Below, piece by piece: positions 9,471 to 18,219 of a stretch of 64,000 nucleotides of DNA. The notes below the pieces were generated by a model. That model worked only from the letters and a program-made list of their open reading frames with translations, did not search any database and was not told where the DNA came from. A program made the position numbers and the translations under genes. The DNA comes from Acidobacteriota bacterium (GTDB lineage: Bacteria; Acidobacteriota; Blastocatellia; Pyrinomonadales; Pyrinomonadaceae): positions 16,105 through 80,104 of the forward strand of contig QHXQ01000038.1 in NCBI GenBank assembly GCA_003223935.1, written 5' to 3'. Numbering within the stretch: position 1 is the first letter of the stretch; the number at the start of each line of letters is the position of its first letter.

Positions 9471-9646
9471 GGTGACGTTTCTTTTACCGCGGTGCTGGTA
9501 GGCTATTATTTCACAACTCTAAATGATAAGCACTAGCAATTTCAGACGCACCGTTGGCCGCCACGCCGAAGGTTTGCAAACGGTTCGTTGGATCGCACCT
9601 ACTAGACGTGTGCGCGGCTGCAACTCATCAAACGGCTTATGCAGCC

Positions 9647-9698
9647 AGCAGTTGGTATATTTGTGCGGCCAGTCACGGCGCACATTGTACCAACTGCT
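9647..9698. repeat. Imperfect 52-bp palindrome between divergent genes
   Basis: Outer arms agcagttggta (9647-9657) and taccaactgct (9688-9698) are perfect 11-bp complements; inner tgtgcg (9662-9667) and cgcaca (9679-9684) pair as well. It lies in the 387-bp gap between the CHAT gene (minus) and a BTAD regulator (plus). It has no T-run, so a protein-binding site or cruciform is more likely than a terminator. Apart from this and the candidate promoter at 9763-9785, nothing else stands out in 9471-9857. Confidence 0.55.
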
Positions 9699-9762
9699 CA
9701 CGCCAAACGCTTACGACCTGCTCAGTCAATCAATCGGCAAGCGGACATGCTCACCTTATCTC

Positions 9763-9785
9763 TTGACATCCTGTATCGCTATAAT
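9763..9785 (+). promoter_or_regulatory. Candidate promoter elements with short spacing
   Basis: A consensus TTGACA (9763-9768) and a consensus TATAAT (9780-9785) lie 73-95 bases before the chosen start of the BTAD regulator. The spacer is only 11 bases, far below the usual 16-18, so they probably do not act as one sigma-70 promoter. TATAAT alone could serve as a -10, or a regulator that distorts DNA may bridge the gap. Confidence 0.3.
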
Positions 9786-9857
9786 CTAGTCATGTGTCGC
9801 CGGAGCGCATGAAGCGCTCGCCTCACGGTAATGGCCCTGATGCCCGGGAGCGATAAG

Positions 9858-12074
9858 ATGTCGAGAGCCGCGCGAGAGCAAGCTGCTAGCCCTTCATCAT
9901 TGGAGGTGTACCTGCTCGGCCCTTTCCGCATCATGGTGGATGAGCGCGCAATCGAAGAGCGGCGTTGGTCGCGACGCAAGCCCAAGCTGCTCGTCAAGCT
10001 GCTGGCGCTTCAGCCGCATCATCAACTCCATCGCGAGCAGGTGATGGAGTTGCTGTGGCCCGAACAAGAACCGGAATCAGTCAGCAACAGTCTGCACAAA
10101 GCGATCCACTTGGCGCGGCGCACGCTTGAGCCTGCACTGCACTCGGCCGCCGACTCGCATTTCATCCTCACGCAAGATCAGCAAATAATCTTGCGCGCGC
10201 CGACCAAGCTGTGGATTGACGTCGAAGCCTTCGAGCAAGCGGCCAACGCAGCCGTCAAGGGCCGCGAGGTCGAGGCTTACGAGACGGCACTGACGTTATA
10301 CGGCGGCGACCTGCTGCCAGAAGACCCTTATGCCGATTGGGCCGCGACGCGGCGGGAGCAACTGCGTAGCACGCGCCAAGAACTGCTGTTGCGCGTCGCC
10401 CGACTCTATCAAGCACAAGGCCATTATCGGCAGAGCAGCGAACGCTTCAAAGCGCTTGTGGCGCTTGACCCAGCAAACGAAGCAGCCCACCGTGAGTTGA
10501 TGCACCTCTACGCGGCAACCGGGCGCAGGCCGCAGGCGCTTCGCCAGTATAAAGAATGCTGCGCGGCACTGCGCAAAGAGCTAGACGCCGAGCCTGAGCG
10601 GGCCACAGTCGAGCTGCATACACAGATCATCGCCGGGCGCGTTCCACCTCTGCCGGAGGCGCGCGTGCGCGCGCAACAGCGCGGCGCAGCCAACAACTCT
10701 CTCGCCATCCTGCCCCTCGTCAACGTAAGTGGCGATCCGAACACGGACTACCTCTCGGATGGCATCACCGAAAGCATCATCAATACGCTCGCGCAACTGC
10801 CGCAACTGAAAGTCATGGCCCGCAGCACGGTCTTTCGTTACAAGGGGCTTGAGATTGATCCGCAGGAGGTCGGTGCGCGTTTGGGTGTGCGCGCCGTCTT
10901 GACGGGGCGCGTGCTATATCGCGGCGACACTTTGAATATTCAGACCGAGTTGGTTGACGTGGCGGACGGGTCGCAAATTTGGGGTGAGCAGTACAACCGA
11001 CGCGCGGCGGATATTCTTGATGTGCAGGCCGAGATTGCCAGAGAGATCACGGCGCAGTTGCGCCTGCGCCTGAGCGGTGAGGAGCAAGGGCGACTGACCA
11101 AGCGTTACACCGACAACACAGAAGCTTACCAACTCTATCTCAAAGGCCGTTATCACTGGAACAAGCGCACCGTAGAGCGTCTGGAAAAAGGGATTGAGTG
11201 CTTCCGGCAAGCGCTCAAGATAGACCCTGCTTACGCGCTGGCCTACGCCGGTCTCAGCGATTGTTACGCCTTTCGCGGCGACGTTGGCCTTACCGCCATT
11301 CCCTCGAAGGAGGCGTTCTCCAAGGCGAAGGAGACCGCGCGCCGGGCTTTAGAGATAGATGACACGCTCGCGGAGGCGCACGCCTCGCTGGCACACGCCA
11401 ACATGCACTGTTTTGAATGGTCGGCTGCCGAGCGAGCCTTTAAGCGCGCCATCGAACTCAGCCCGAATCTGGCCATAGCCCACCAGTGGTACGCTTTCTA
11501 CCTACTATTTAATGGACAAGGGGATGAAGCTTATAGGGAAGCTACGCAAGCCTTAGAGCTTGACCCGTTGTCGCTACCCGCCAACGGTGATGTCGGACAG
11601 ATTCTGCACCTCACACGCCAATACGACCGGGCGATTGAGCAATACCGTAAGACTCTCGAACTGGAGCCGAACCGCGACCGCGCGCACCTCTGGCTCGGAT
11701 GGGCTTATGAGCGGAAGGGGATGTATGAGGAAGCCAGCACCGAGTTCCTGAGAGCCAGATCGCTCGCGCCAGACAATATGGAAGCGCAGGCGGCACTCGG
11801 ATGCATTTATGCCCTGTCCGGTAAAACAGACGAGGCGCGTACCATACTCGCAGAGTTGCGCGAACTGTCTTCACGAAGGTACGTCTCGCCTTACCACATG
11901 GCGCTTGTCCATTTGAGCTTGGGCGAGAAAGCCGAAGGGTACGAGTGGCTCGATAGAGCCTATCAGGAATGCGCCGAGTGGATGATCTACCTGTCGGTTG
12001 ATCCGAGATTCGACGGCTTGCGCGCAGAGCCAAGGTTCAAAGAACTGTTGCGGCGCATCGGCTTTAAGTCGTGA
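9858..12074 (+). CDS. BTAD-TolB-TPR transcriptional regulator (paralogue A)
   Basis: A predicted cytoplasmic regulator of 738 residues. It starts with an OmpR/PhoB-type winged helix (~15-95; LLGPFRIMVDE, HHQLHREQVMELLWP), followed by a bacterial transcriptional activation (BTAD) helical-repeat domain (~103-250), a TolB-like N-terminal domain (~275-385; SLAILPLVNVSGD, YLSDGITESIIN, GSQIWGEQYNR) and TPR repeats (~405-730). The in-frame ATG at 9831 lacks a ribosome site, whereas the ATG at 9858 has GGGAG seven bases ahead, so the latter is preferred. It is closely similar along its length to the gene at 12856, with a methyltransferase between them on the same strand. The DNA target and ligand are unknown. 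Confidence 0.85.
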   Translation: MSRAAREQAASPSSLEVYLLGPFRIMVDERAIEERRWSRRKPKLLVKLLALQPHHQLHREQVMELLWPEQEPESVSNSLHKAIHLARRTLEPALHSAADSHFILTQDQQIILRAPTKLWIDVEAFEQAANAAVKGREVEAYETALTLYGGDLLPEDPYADWAATRREQLRSTRQELLLRVARLYQAQGHYRQSSERFKALVALDPANEAAHRELMHLYAATGRRPQALRQYKECCAALRKELDAEPERATVELHTQIIAGRVPPLPEARVRAQQRGAANNSLAILPLVNVSGDPNTDYLSDGITESIINTLAQLPQLKVMARSTVFRYKGLEIDPQEVGARLGVRAVLTGRVLYRGDTLNIQTELVDVADGSQIWGEQYNRRAADILDVQAEIAREITAQLRLRLSGEEQGRLTKRYTDNTEAYQLYLKGRYHWNKRTVERLEKGIECFRQALKIDPAYALAYAGLSDCYAFRGDVGLTAIPSKEAFSKAKETARRALEIDDTLAEAHASLAHANMHCFEWSAAERAFKRAIELSPNLAIAHQWYAFYLLFNGQGDEAYREATQALELDPLSLPANGDVGQILHLTRQYDRAIEQYRKTLELEPNRDRAHLWLGWAYERKGMYEEASTEFLRARSLAPDNMEAQAALGCIYALSGKTDEARTILAELRELSSRRYVSPYHMALVHLSLGEKAEGYEWLDRAYQECAEWMIYLSVDPRFDGLRAEPRFKELLRRIGFKS

Positions 12075-12187
12075 GCGCGAATTGTTGGAGTCAGCTTCGG
12101 CGCGCGAGCTTTGAATTCTTAAGCGGAACCCACGCGGTCTAACGCAGCAACTCCTCTGCGCGCCGCCAGAGAGCAACGAGGGTGCAA

Positions 12188-12835
12188 ATGAGAAGAGAGC
12201 CTCAATCAGAGATAGAAACCAGTTACGACCGCGTCGCGGAGCATTACGCCACTGAATTCTTCGGAGAATTGGAGCGAAAGCCCTTTGACTGCGAGTTGCT
12301 CAGCGAGTTCGCCGAGAGCGTGCGCGGGCTGGGGCAGATTTGCGAGGTCGGCTGCGGGCCCGGACAGATCGCGCGCTACCTGCAAGATCGTGGCGTCAAT
12401 ATGTGCGGGCTTGATCTGTCGCCAGAGATGATCAAGTTTGCGCGCCAATTGAATCCAGACATATCGTTCGCGCGCGGCGACATGCTGGCGCTCGAACTGC
12501 CCCGTGCTTCTTTGGCCGGGATCGTCTGCTTCTATGCAATCATCCACCTCAAGCGCGAAGACGCGCCCCGCGCACTCATGGAGATGCACAGAGTCCTCAA
12601 GCCGGGCGGCAAGCTTCTGCTCTCATTTCATCGCGGCGTGGGGGAGTTGCACCGCGAAGAGTGGTATGACATGCCGGTCTCGATTGACGTGACTCTATTC
12701 GAGCCGGAGGAGATGGCGGGCTACCTTGAGGGCGCGGGGTTCGAGGTGGAAAGAATAGCCGAACGCGAGCCTTACGAGTTTGAGTATCCGACCCATCGCG
12801 TGTATGCCTACGCGCGCAAGCCAGCGCAAAGTTAG
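12188..12835 (+). CDS. Class I SAM-dependent methyltransferase
   Basis: A 215-residue cytoplasmic methyltransferase of the Methyltransf_11/25 type. The SAM-binding motif I is EVGCGPGQIARYL (~55), followed by motif II with an acidic residue (CGLDLSPEMI) and the post-motif LKPGGKLLLSF (~140). The ATG at 12188 has GAGGG five bases upstream; a GTG at 12182 in the same frame is the alternative. It lies 113 bp after one BTAD regulator and 20 bp before the second, all in the same direction and probably co-transcribed. The substrate cannot be read from the sequence; a small molecule is more likely than nucleic acid given the size and lack of extra domains. Confidence 0.85.
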   Translation: MRREPQSEIETSYDRVAEHYATEFFGELERKPFDCELLSEFAESVRGLGQICEVGCGPGQIARYLQDRGVNMCGLDLSPEMIKFARQLNPDISFARGDMLALELPRASLAGIVCFYAIIHLKREDAPRALMEMHRVLKPGGKLLLSFHRGVGELHREEWYDMPVSIDVTLFEPEEMAGYLEGAGFEVERIAEREPYEFEYPTHRVYAYARKPAQS

Positions 12836-12855
12836 CGCCGAAGCGAAACGAAAGC

Positions 12856-15075
12856 ATGACGAGAACTGAACAGAAAAAGTCTGCCTCTTTAGCGATTCGC
12901 CTGCTCGGCCCGTTCCGCGTCGCCGTGGATGGGACGACGGTTGAGGAGCGGCACTTCACGCGCCGTAAACCGAAACTGTTGGTCAAGCTCTTGGCCTTGC
13001 AGCCGCATCATCAACTCCATCGCGAGCAGGTGATGGAACTATTGTGGCCTGACCTCGATGCGGAGGCGGCCAGCAACAACCTGCACAAAAGCATCCACGC
13101 GGCGCGGCGGGCTTTGGAGCCAACCTTACAGGCCGGCGCGAATTCGCGTTTCATCCTGACGCACGGCCAGCAGGTGCATCTGCACGCGCCCGAAAAACTC
13201 TGGATTGACGTGGAGGTGTTTGAGCACGCGGCCGCCGCCGCGCTCAAGTCGGCGGACGCAGAGGCTTATGAACAGGCGCTGGCGCTTTATGAGGGCGACC
13301 TGCTGACGGAAGACTTATACGAGGATTGGATGACGACGCGGCGCGAAAGTCTGCGCGCGCTCCATTATGATCTGTTGTTGAAGCTGGCACAGTTCTACGA
13401 GCGCGAGCGGCAATATCAGCAGAGCATCGCGCGGCTCAAAGAATTGCTCGCTTGTGACCCCGCGAATGAAGAAGTCCATCGCGCTCTCATGCGGCTCTAC
13501 GCCCTGACGGGGAATCGTCATCAGGCGCTCAGGCAGTACCAGCAATGCGCAGCGACGATGCGCCGTGAACTAGAGGCTGAACTCGACCGGGAGACAGTTG
13601 AGCTGCATCGGCAGATTGAGTCTGGGCACATACACCCGCTCGTATCCGGCGCAACTCCGAGCCGCTCAGTGCGCGCGCCAACGGCCATCGAATCAATCGC
13701 CATTCTGCCGCTCGCCAACCTCACCGCAGATGCAAACCTTGAATATCTCAGCGACGGCATCACGGAAAATATTATCAACCGCCTCGCGCAACTGCCCGCC
13801 TTGCGTGTGATGGCGTGGAGCACGGTGGCCAACTACAAGGGCCGGGAGAGCGTGCCGTCTGAGGTCGGACTTGATCTGGGCGTGAGCGCGGTGCTGATGG
13901 GTAGGGTACTGGAACTCGGCGAGCGGTTGGTAGTAAAGGTTGAGTTGATTGATGTCGCGGACGGATCACAAATCTGGGGCGAGCAATACAACCGCAGGGC
14001 CTCGGACATTTTCACCTTGCAGGAGGAGATCGCGCGGGACATTTCCGACAAATTGCGGCTGAAGTTGACCGGCGAAGAGATCAGACGCTTGAGCGAACGC
14101 CACACCGAAAACATAAAGGCGTATCACGCATATCTCAGGGGCCGCTACTGCTGGAATAAGCGGACTGAAGAGGGATTGAAGAAGAGCATCGAATACTTCC
14201 GGCAGGCGATTGAGATGGAGCCGACCTACGCGCTGGCTTACGCTGGCTTGGCCGACGCCTACACCGTGCTCGGCTCGTTCGGCATCAGCGCGCTCGCGCC
14301 GTGCGAGGCTTTCCCGCGGGCGAAGGAGGCCGCGGCGCGTGCTCTGGAGATTGATGAGACGCTCGCTGAAGCTCACGCCGCGCTGGCGTTCTGTCTGGTA
14401 AGTTATGACTGGGATTGGACGGCGGCCCGTAGCGAGTTCACGCGCGCCATCGAGCTAAAGCCAGACTGCACGACCGCGCATCACTGGTACGGCCTTGAGT
14501 ACCTGACTTCGATAGGGCGCTTGGATGAAGCCTTCGCCGAGATTAAGCGAGCGCATGAGCTTGAGCCGCTCTCGCTGAGCATCAACACCGATTACGGATT
14601 CCTCCCATACCTGATGCGCCAGTACGACCGGGCGATAGACGAGTACAAGAAGGCGCTCGAACTGGACCAGAGTTTTGTCTATACGCACTGGAAGCTCGGT
14701 CTGGCTTACGAACAGAAGGCGCTGTACGAGGAAGCCATCGCGGAGTTTCAAAAGGCCATCGCCCTCTCCGGCGGCAGCGCCCATGCGGTGGTGCTCCTCG
14801 GACATGCTTACGCGGTAGCGGGCAGGCGAGCGGAAGCATTGCAAGTGCTCGACGAGTTGCGCGAGCTATCGAAGCGAAGATACGTCTCCTCGTATCGCGT
14901 GGCAGCCATCCACTTGGGACTCGGTGAGACGGAGCGGGCATTTGCATGGCTGGAACGCGCTGTTGAGGAGCGCGACGCTTGGCTGGTCTGGCTCAAGGTA
15001 GACCCTGTGCTCGACGCCCTCCGCCCTGACCCACGCTTCACCGACCTCGTGCGCCGTGTCGGCCTCACGCCCTGA
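12856..15075 (+). CDS. BTAD-TolB-TPR transcriptional regulator (paralogue B)
   Basis: A 739-residue paralogue of the gene at 9858 with the same order of parts: winged helix (~12-90; RLLGPFRVAVDG), BTAD (~98-250), TolB-like domain (~270-385; SIAILPLANLTAD, YLSDGITENIIN, GSQIWGEQYNRR) and TPR repeats (~400-735; ALAYAGLADAYTVLG). Many blocks are nearly identical to paralogue A (QPHHQLHREQVMELLWP), indicating a local duplication that now brackets the methyltransferase gene. A strong terminator follows 41 bases after the stop. The two copies differ most in the region between BTAD and TolB domains and in TPR residues, so they may read different signals. Confidence 0.85.
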   Translation: MTRTEQKKSASLAIRLLGPFRVAVDGTTVEERHFTRRKPKLLVKLLALQPHHQLHREQVMELLWPDLDAEAASNNLHKSIHAARRALEPTLQAGANSRFILTHGQQVHLHAPEKLWIDVEVFEHAAAAALKSADAEAYEQALALYEGDLLTEDLYEDWMTTRRESLRALHYDLLLKLAQFYERERQYQQSIARLKELLACDPANEEVHRALMRLYALTGNRHQALRQYQQCAATMRRELEAELDRETVELHRQIESGHIHPLVSGATPSRSVRAPTAIESIAILPLANLTADANLEYLSDGITENIINRLAQLPALRVMAWSTVANYKGRESVPSEVGLDLGVSAVLMGRVLELGERLVVKVELIDVADGSQIWGEQYNRRASDIFTLQEEIARDISDKLRLKLTGEEIRRLSERHTENIKAYHAYLRGRYCWNKRTEEGLKKSIEYFRQAIEMEPTYALAYAGLADAYTVLGSFGISALAPCEAFPRAKEAAARALEIDETLAEAHAALAFCLVSYDWDWTAARSEFTRAIELKPDCTTAHHWYGLEYLTSIGRLDEAFAEIKRAHELEPLSLSINTDYGFLPYLMRQYDRAIDEYKKALELDQSFVYTHWKLGLAYEQKALYEEAIAEFQKAIALSGGSAHAVVLLGHAYAVAGRRAEALQVLDELRELSKRRYVSSYRVAAIHLGLGETERAFAWLERAVEERDAWLVWLKVDPVLDALRPDPRFTDLVRRVGLTP

Positions 15076-15115
15076 CCGCGCCGCCCGAAGCGAACAATTG
15101 ATCACTCATTACGGC

Positions 15116-15149
15116 AAACGCCTCCGCCCGCGCGGGGGCGTTTTTCTTT
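15116..15149 (+). terminator. Rho-independent terminator of the BTAD/methyltransferase unit
   Basis: The stem pairs aaacgcc (15116-15122) with ggcgttt (15137-15143), then a T-G wobble, then ccgc with gcgg, around a 4-base loop. It runs directly into tttttcttt. It ends transcription of the gene stopping at 15075. Confidence 0.85.
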
Positions 15150-15311
15150 CGGCTTCAGGTCGCAGCCGGGGCGGGAAGATTTTGGGAAGAGGCGGTGAAG
15201 TTTGCCGGAAGGTGCGCCTTGTATGCTCCGGCTTGTCAGTTACGCGAGCGCGTTCATCAGCCTGCGCGTTCATGGCTGGCAGTAGTGCACAACGAAAGGA
15301 GCGGAACAACG

Positions 15312-16634
15312 ATGAGCAACTTGATATTTGACCGAACCCAGTGGTTGAAATTCGTAGCCTTCCTGTTTATCGCGAGCCTCTTGGGCTTGGGCGCGCTGAA
15401 GGTTTATTCAAGCAGGACGAACGCTGCACAAGCGGATGGGCGCGCACAGCAGGCGGAGAACGAGGAGCGAGATGAACAGGACGAGCGGCCTGAGAAATAC
15501 CTGTTCGTCTGGGCCGGCGATCAAGCGCGCATGAATCCAGACTTCTTAGCCGTCATCAACTTTGATGAGGAGTCAGCCAACTACGGCAAAGTAATCAACA
15601 CGCTGCCACTGCCGCAACCCGGCGCGACGGGCAATGAGCCGCATCACGTCGGTCTCTCCCGCGATGGCAAGACGTTGGCTTGCGGCGGACTCCTAAGTGT
15701 CTTGAAAGGCCAGAAAGAGGTCTTCTTCTTCGATGTCTCCAATCCGACCGCGCCCCGCTTTCTCTCTGCGGCCGACCCGCCACAGTCCGCCATCACGGAT
15801 GAGTTCTACGCGCTCGCAGACGGCGGCTTTCTCGTCACGATGATGGGCGGCGCTGCGGGGCACGCGCCCGGAAGAGTGGCCGAGTTTACCAGAGACTTGC
15901 AGTTGGTGGCCGAGTATCCGAGCGATCCACCTGACGATGGCTTCAATCCGCACGGCATCTCCGTGCGCCCAGAACTCAACTTGATGGTCACGAGCGACTT
16001 CATCTGCCCGGCGACCACCTTGCACGCCATGCCCGGCGACTTGGAGCTTCGCGGCAGCGTGCGCGTCTGGGATTTCCGCGCGCGCAAGATACTGCGCACC
16101 ATCAAACTGCCGGACAGTGCGGGCACGATTGACGTGAAGTTGATTCCGGGCGACGAGCAGGCGCGCGCTTTTACGGCCGGCATGATCGACGACAAGCTTT
16201 ATCTGCTGGACACCGGGCAAGCGACGGCCACGCCCGTCTTCGATTTCTCGACTATCGCCGCGGGTGGTTGGCCGCAACTGATGCGCATGACGCAGGACGG
16301 CAAGCGGCTCTTCATCTCGCTGAACTTAGCCGGCAAGGTCGTCATGTTCGATACCTCGAACCCACGCAAGCCGCGCGTGCTGAAGGTCTTGGATTTGGGC
16401 GCTAACTCCGGGCCGCACTACATCGCGCTCACGCGGGATGAGAAGCGTCTGGTCATCTCCGACTACTTCTTGAACGAGGACGACGCGGGCAAGGTGCATG
16501 CTGAAGGCGATCACCGCGTTCACGTGGCGCGCGTGACGAACCATGACCTCGTGCTCGATCCCAGATTTCAACTCGACTTCAACGCGGCCTTTGCGACCGG
16601 CCCTGCGCGCCCGCATGGCATGGCTTTCAAATAA
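15312..16634 (+). CDS. SBP56 / methanethiol oxidase-like beta-propeller protein
   Basis: A 440-residue protein of the selenium-binding protein 56 family; characterised bacterial members are methanethiol oxidases that convert methanethiol to H2S, formaldehyde and H2O2. Family signatures seen are HHVGLSRDGKTLACGG (~115), a GGAAGHAPGRVAEF block, FNPHGISVRPELNLMVTSDF (~215), SGPHYIALT (~365) and the C-terminal ARPHGMAFK; the His residues in these blocks are candidate metal ligands. An N-terminal hydrophobic segment (LKFVAFLFIASLLGLGALKV) predicts export or membrane anchoring, and an acidic linker follows. The frame is open for 39 further codons upstream, but the ATG at 15312 has AGGAG upstream and begins the signal segment. 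DsrE-like sulfur-carrier genes follow. Confidence 0.8.
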   Translation: MSNLIFDRTQWLKFVAFLFIASLLGLGALKVYSSRTNAAQADGRAQQAENEERDEQDERPEKYLFVWAGDQARMNPDFLAVINFDEESANYGKVINTLPLPQPGATGNEPHHVGLSRDGKTLACGGLLSVLKGQKEVFFFDVSNPTAPRFLSAADPPQSAITDEFYALADGGFLVTMMGGAAGHAPGRVAEFTRDLQLVAEYPSDPPDDGFNPHGISVRPELNLMVTSDFICPATTLHAMPGDLELRGSVRVWDFRARKILRTIKLPDSAGTIDVKLIPGDEQARAFTAGMIDDKLYLLDTGQATATPVFDFSTIAAGGWPQLMRMTQDGKRLFISLNLAGKVVMFDTSNPRKPRVLKVLDLGANSGPHYIALTRDEKRLVISDYFLNEDDAGKVHAEGDHRVHVARVTNHDLVLDPRFQLDFNAAFATGPARPHGMAFK

Positions 16635-16689
16635 GTGTTTGCAGCAGTGGCGCAAACGCACCTTGCGAGTCGCTGACCGAAACGGGGCC

Positions 16690-16911
16690 ATGAAACTCTA
16701 TAGTTCATTTCTCATCCGCTGCTGGCTGATCCATGAACCGGCGCACGATGAAAGGCCGATCATTGACGTTGAGCATATTCAGACGGGCGGGCGCACGCGC
16801 GTCGCCAGCCTGACCGAAGCCGAGCGATGGATGCTGGACGCCTGCCGGACAGCGCGACCGGCAGGCGACGCGGCACAAGCTGCCGCCCGCGAGCCGCACA
16901 ACGGCGAGTAG
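16690..16911 (+). CDS. Small hypothetical protein (73 aa)
   Basis: A 73-residue protein with no recognised domain. The N-terminal half (MKLYSSFLIRCWLI, IIDVEHIQTGGRTRVASLTEA) reads like a small compact alpha/beta protein; I recall similar short proteins with the VEHIQ-G-RTRVASL pattern as uncharacterised bacterial families, but cannot verify it here. The ATG at 16690 is preferred because the conserved-looking part starts there, although the frame is open further upstream. It lies between the SBP56-like gene and the first DsrE-like gene, on the same strand. Confidence 0.6.
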   Translation: MKLYSSFLIRCWLIHEPAHDERPIIDVEHIQTGGRTRVASLTEAERWMLDACRTARPAGDAAQAAAREPHNGE

Positions 16912-16966
16912 CCGCAAGGTCGCTAAGGTCGCTACGAAAAAATTTTCTTTACTGAAGGAGTGAGTC

Positions 16967-17296
16967 ATGACCAATTACCTGTTCATTGAATCCCGCGACC
17001 CGTTCGAGTCGCTCGACGTGCGGTTCGTCGCGGAGACGGCGACCGCGTTGAAAGAGCGCGGGCACACGGTCACAGTCTTTCTCGTGCAGAACGGCGTACT
17101 CGCTTCGCGTCGTGCCGCGCGCGACTCTTACCTTGCGCGACTGGCTGAGGCCGGCGTCACACTGCTGGCCGACGATTTCTCGCTCAGCGAGCGCGGCATT
17201 CAACCCGCAGAACTGCACGCCGGCGTGCAGCCGGCCAGCATAGAGACGCTGGTGGACGCGCTGGTCGAAGAAAACACTAAAGCGATCTGGCACTAA
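16967..17296 (+). CDS. DsrE-family sulfur-relay-like protein 1
   Basis: A 109-residue cytoplasmic protein with the DsrE/F fold pattern: N-terminal strand MTNYLFIESRDPF, a helix with FVAETATALKERGHTVTVFLVQNGV, then a second alpha/beta unit (LAEAGVTLLADDF). DsrE-type proteins pass persulfide sulfur between partners on a conserved Cys, but this copy has no cysteine at all, so it is more likely a structural or regulatory subunit. It has a GAAGGAG ribosome site and is the first of three small related genes spaced 13 and 49 bp apart, reminiscent of the heteromeric DsrEFH/TusBCD complexes. Confidence 0.7.
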   Translation: MTNYLFIESRDPFESLDVRFVAETATALKERGHTVTVFLVQNGVLASRRAARDSYLARLAEAGVTLLADDFSLSERGIQPAELHAGVQPASIETLVDALVEENTKAIWH

Positions 17297-17309
17297 AAGG
17301 AGGCCGCAC

Positions 17310-17717
17310 ATGACTGAGAAGACATTAACACTGGCCCTGATGGACCCGCCCTACGAGTCCGCCAATTCGACGACGGCGCTCAGGCTCATCTCGGCAGCAC
17401 TGAAGCGCGGCATGCGTGTCAACGTGTTCGCCTACGAGGGCGCGGTCTCGTTGCCCTTGAAGGAGCAGACGCCGCACGCCAATCCCGTCAAGGGCACGAG
17501 CGTGGAAGAGGAGGAACATCCGACGACGCGCGCGTTCGTTAGCTCGCTGCTGGAGATCGGCGGCGACAACCCGCTGCTCACGTGGGTGAACTGCGGTCTC
17601 TGTGTGGACGAACGCGGCGCGGCGAATGCGGTTGACGGCGTCAAGCGCGGCAGCCCGGCAGATTTTCTCAAGATGGCCGCAGCGTCAACCAACACGCTGG
17701 TCATCCCGACGAAGTAG
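17310..17717 (+). CDS. DsrE-family sulfur-relay-like protein 2
   Basis: A 135-residue protein with a typical DsrE layout: strand [11 protein letters not shown], helix [14 protein letters not shown], strand [13 protein letters not shown], and the C-terminal loop [12 protein letters not shown] followed by a helix (AADFLKM-like). The two cysteines in NCGLC (about 96 and 99) sit where DsrE/TusD carry the persulfide-accepting Cys, making this the likely catalytic subunit of the trio. AAAAGGAGG lies just upstream of the ATG. The sulfur donor and acceptor are unknown; there is no dsrAB or tusA gene in the window. Confidence 0.8.
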   Translation: MTEKTLTLALMDPPYESANSTTALRLISAALKRGMRVNVFAYEGAVSLPLKEQTPHANPVKGTSVEEEEHPTTRAFVSSLLEIGGDNPLLTWVNCGLCVDERGAANAVDGVKRGSPADFLKMAAASTNTLVIPTK

Positions 17718-17766
17718 CGACGCGAGGTGTGCGTCGAGTTTCAGAGACCCTGATTGGAGGAGAGCG

Positions 17767-18144
17767 ATGAGAATCCTGAACATTGTGGAGACCGCTTACC
17801 GCGCCACGCTCGAAGAACAGGACGACACGATCCTGTGGCTCAGTGGCGCTTTGCGCAACGCGGGCGCTGACCTCTCGGTGCTGCTGCGCGCCAACGCCGT
17901 CAACTATCTGGCCGCGCAGGAATGCCCCGTGCTCACTATCGGCCATGTGCGCATCAATCATCCGGCCCGGCCCACAGAAGACATCGAGCGGCTGCAAGCG
18001 AAGGGCGTCAAAGTCTTCGCCGTGCTTGACGACTTGGAAGAGCGCGGCATCGACAGCAAAGACTGCTTGGGCGGTGTGCAGTTGATTCACCGAAGCGACA
18101 TCGCCAGCCTGCTCGAAGATTACGAACAGGTCTGGCATTGGTGA
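17767..18144 (+). CDS. DsrE/DsrH-like protein 3
   Basis: A 125-residue protein with the same alternating fold ([64 protein letters not shown]) and a C-terminal QVWHW resembling the IWH end of the first DsrE-like gene. Its cysteines (ECPVL and DCLGG) are not in the usual DsrE position. TTGGAGGAG precedes the ATG at 17767; the frame is open further upstream but overlaps the previous gene. Together the three genes look like a small heteromeric sulfur-transfer complex. Confidence 0.7.
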   Translation: MRILNIVETAYRATLEEQDDTILWLSGALRNAGADLSVLLRANAVNYLAAQECPVLTIGHVRINHPARPTEDIERLQAKGVKVFAVLDDLEERGIDSKDCLGGVQLIHRSDIASLLEDYEQVWHW

Positions 18145-18219
18145 CCGCGACACGCCGCACCCGTATTCGTCCGCTATCTCTAACCATCTGTCTGCCACCG
18201 CTCGCACAGAGGAGGAGCC

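Noticed and set aside
9763..9785. TTGACA/TATAAT as a single standard promoter
   Set aside because: The spacer is 11 bases, too short for sigma-70; kept only as a low-confidence note.
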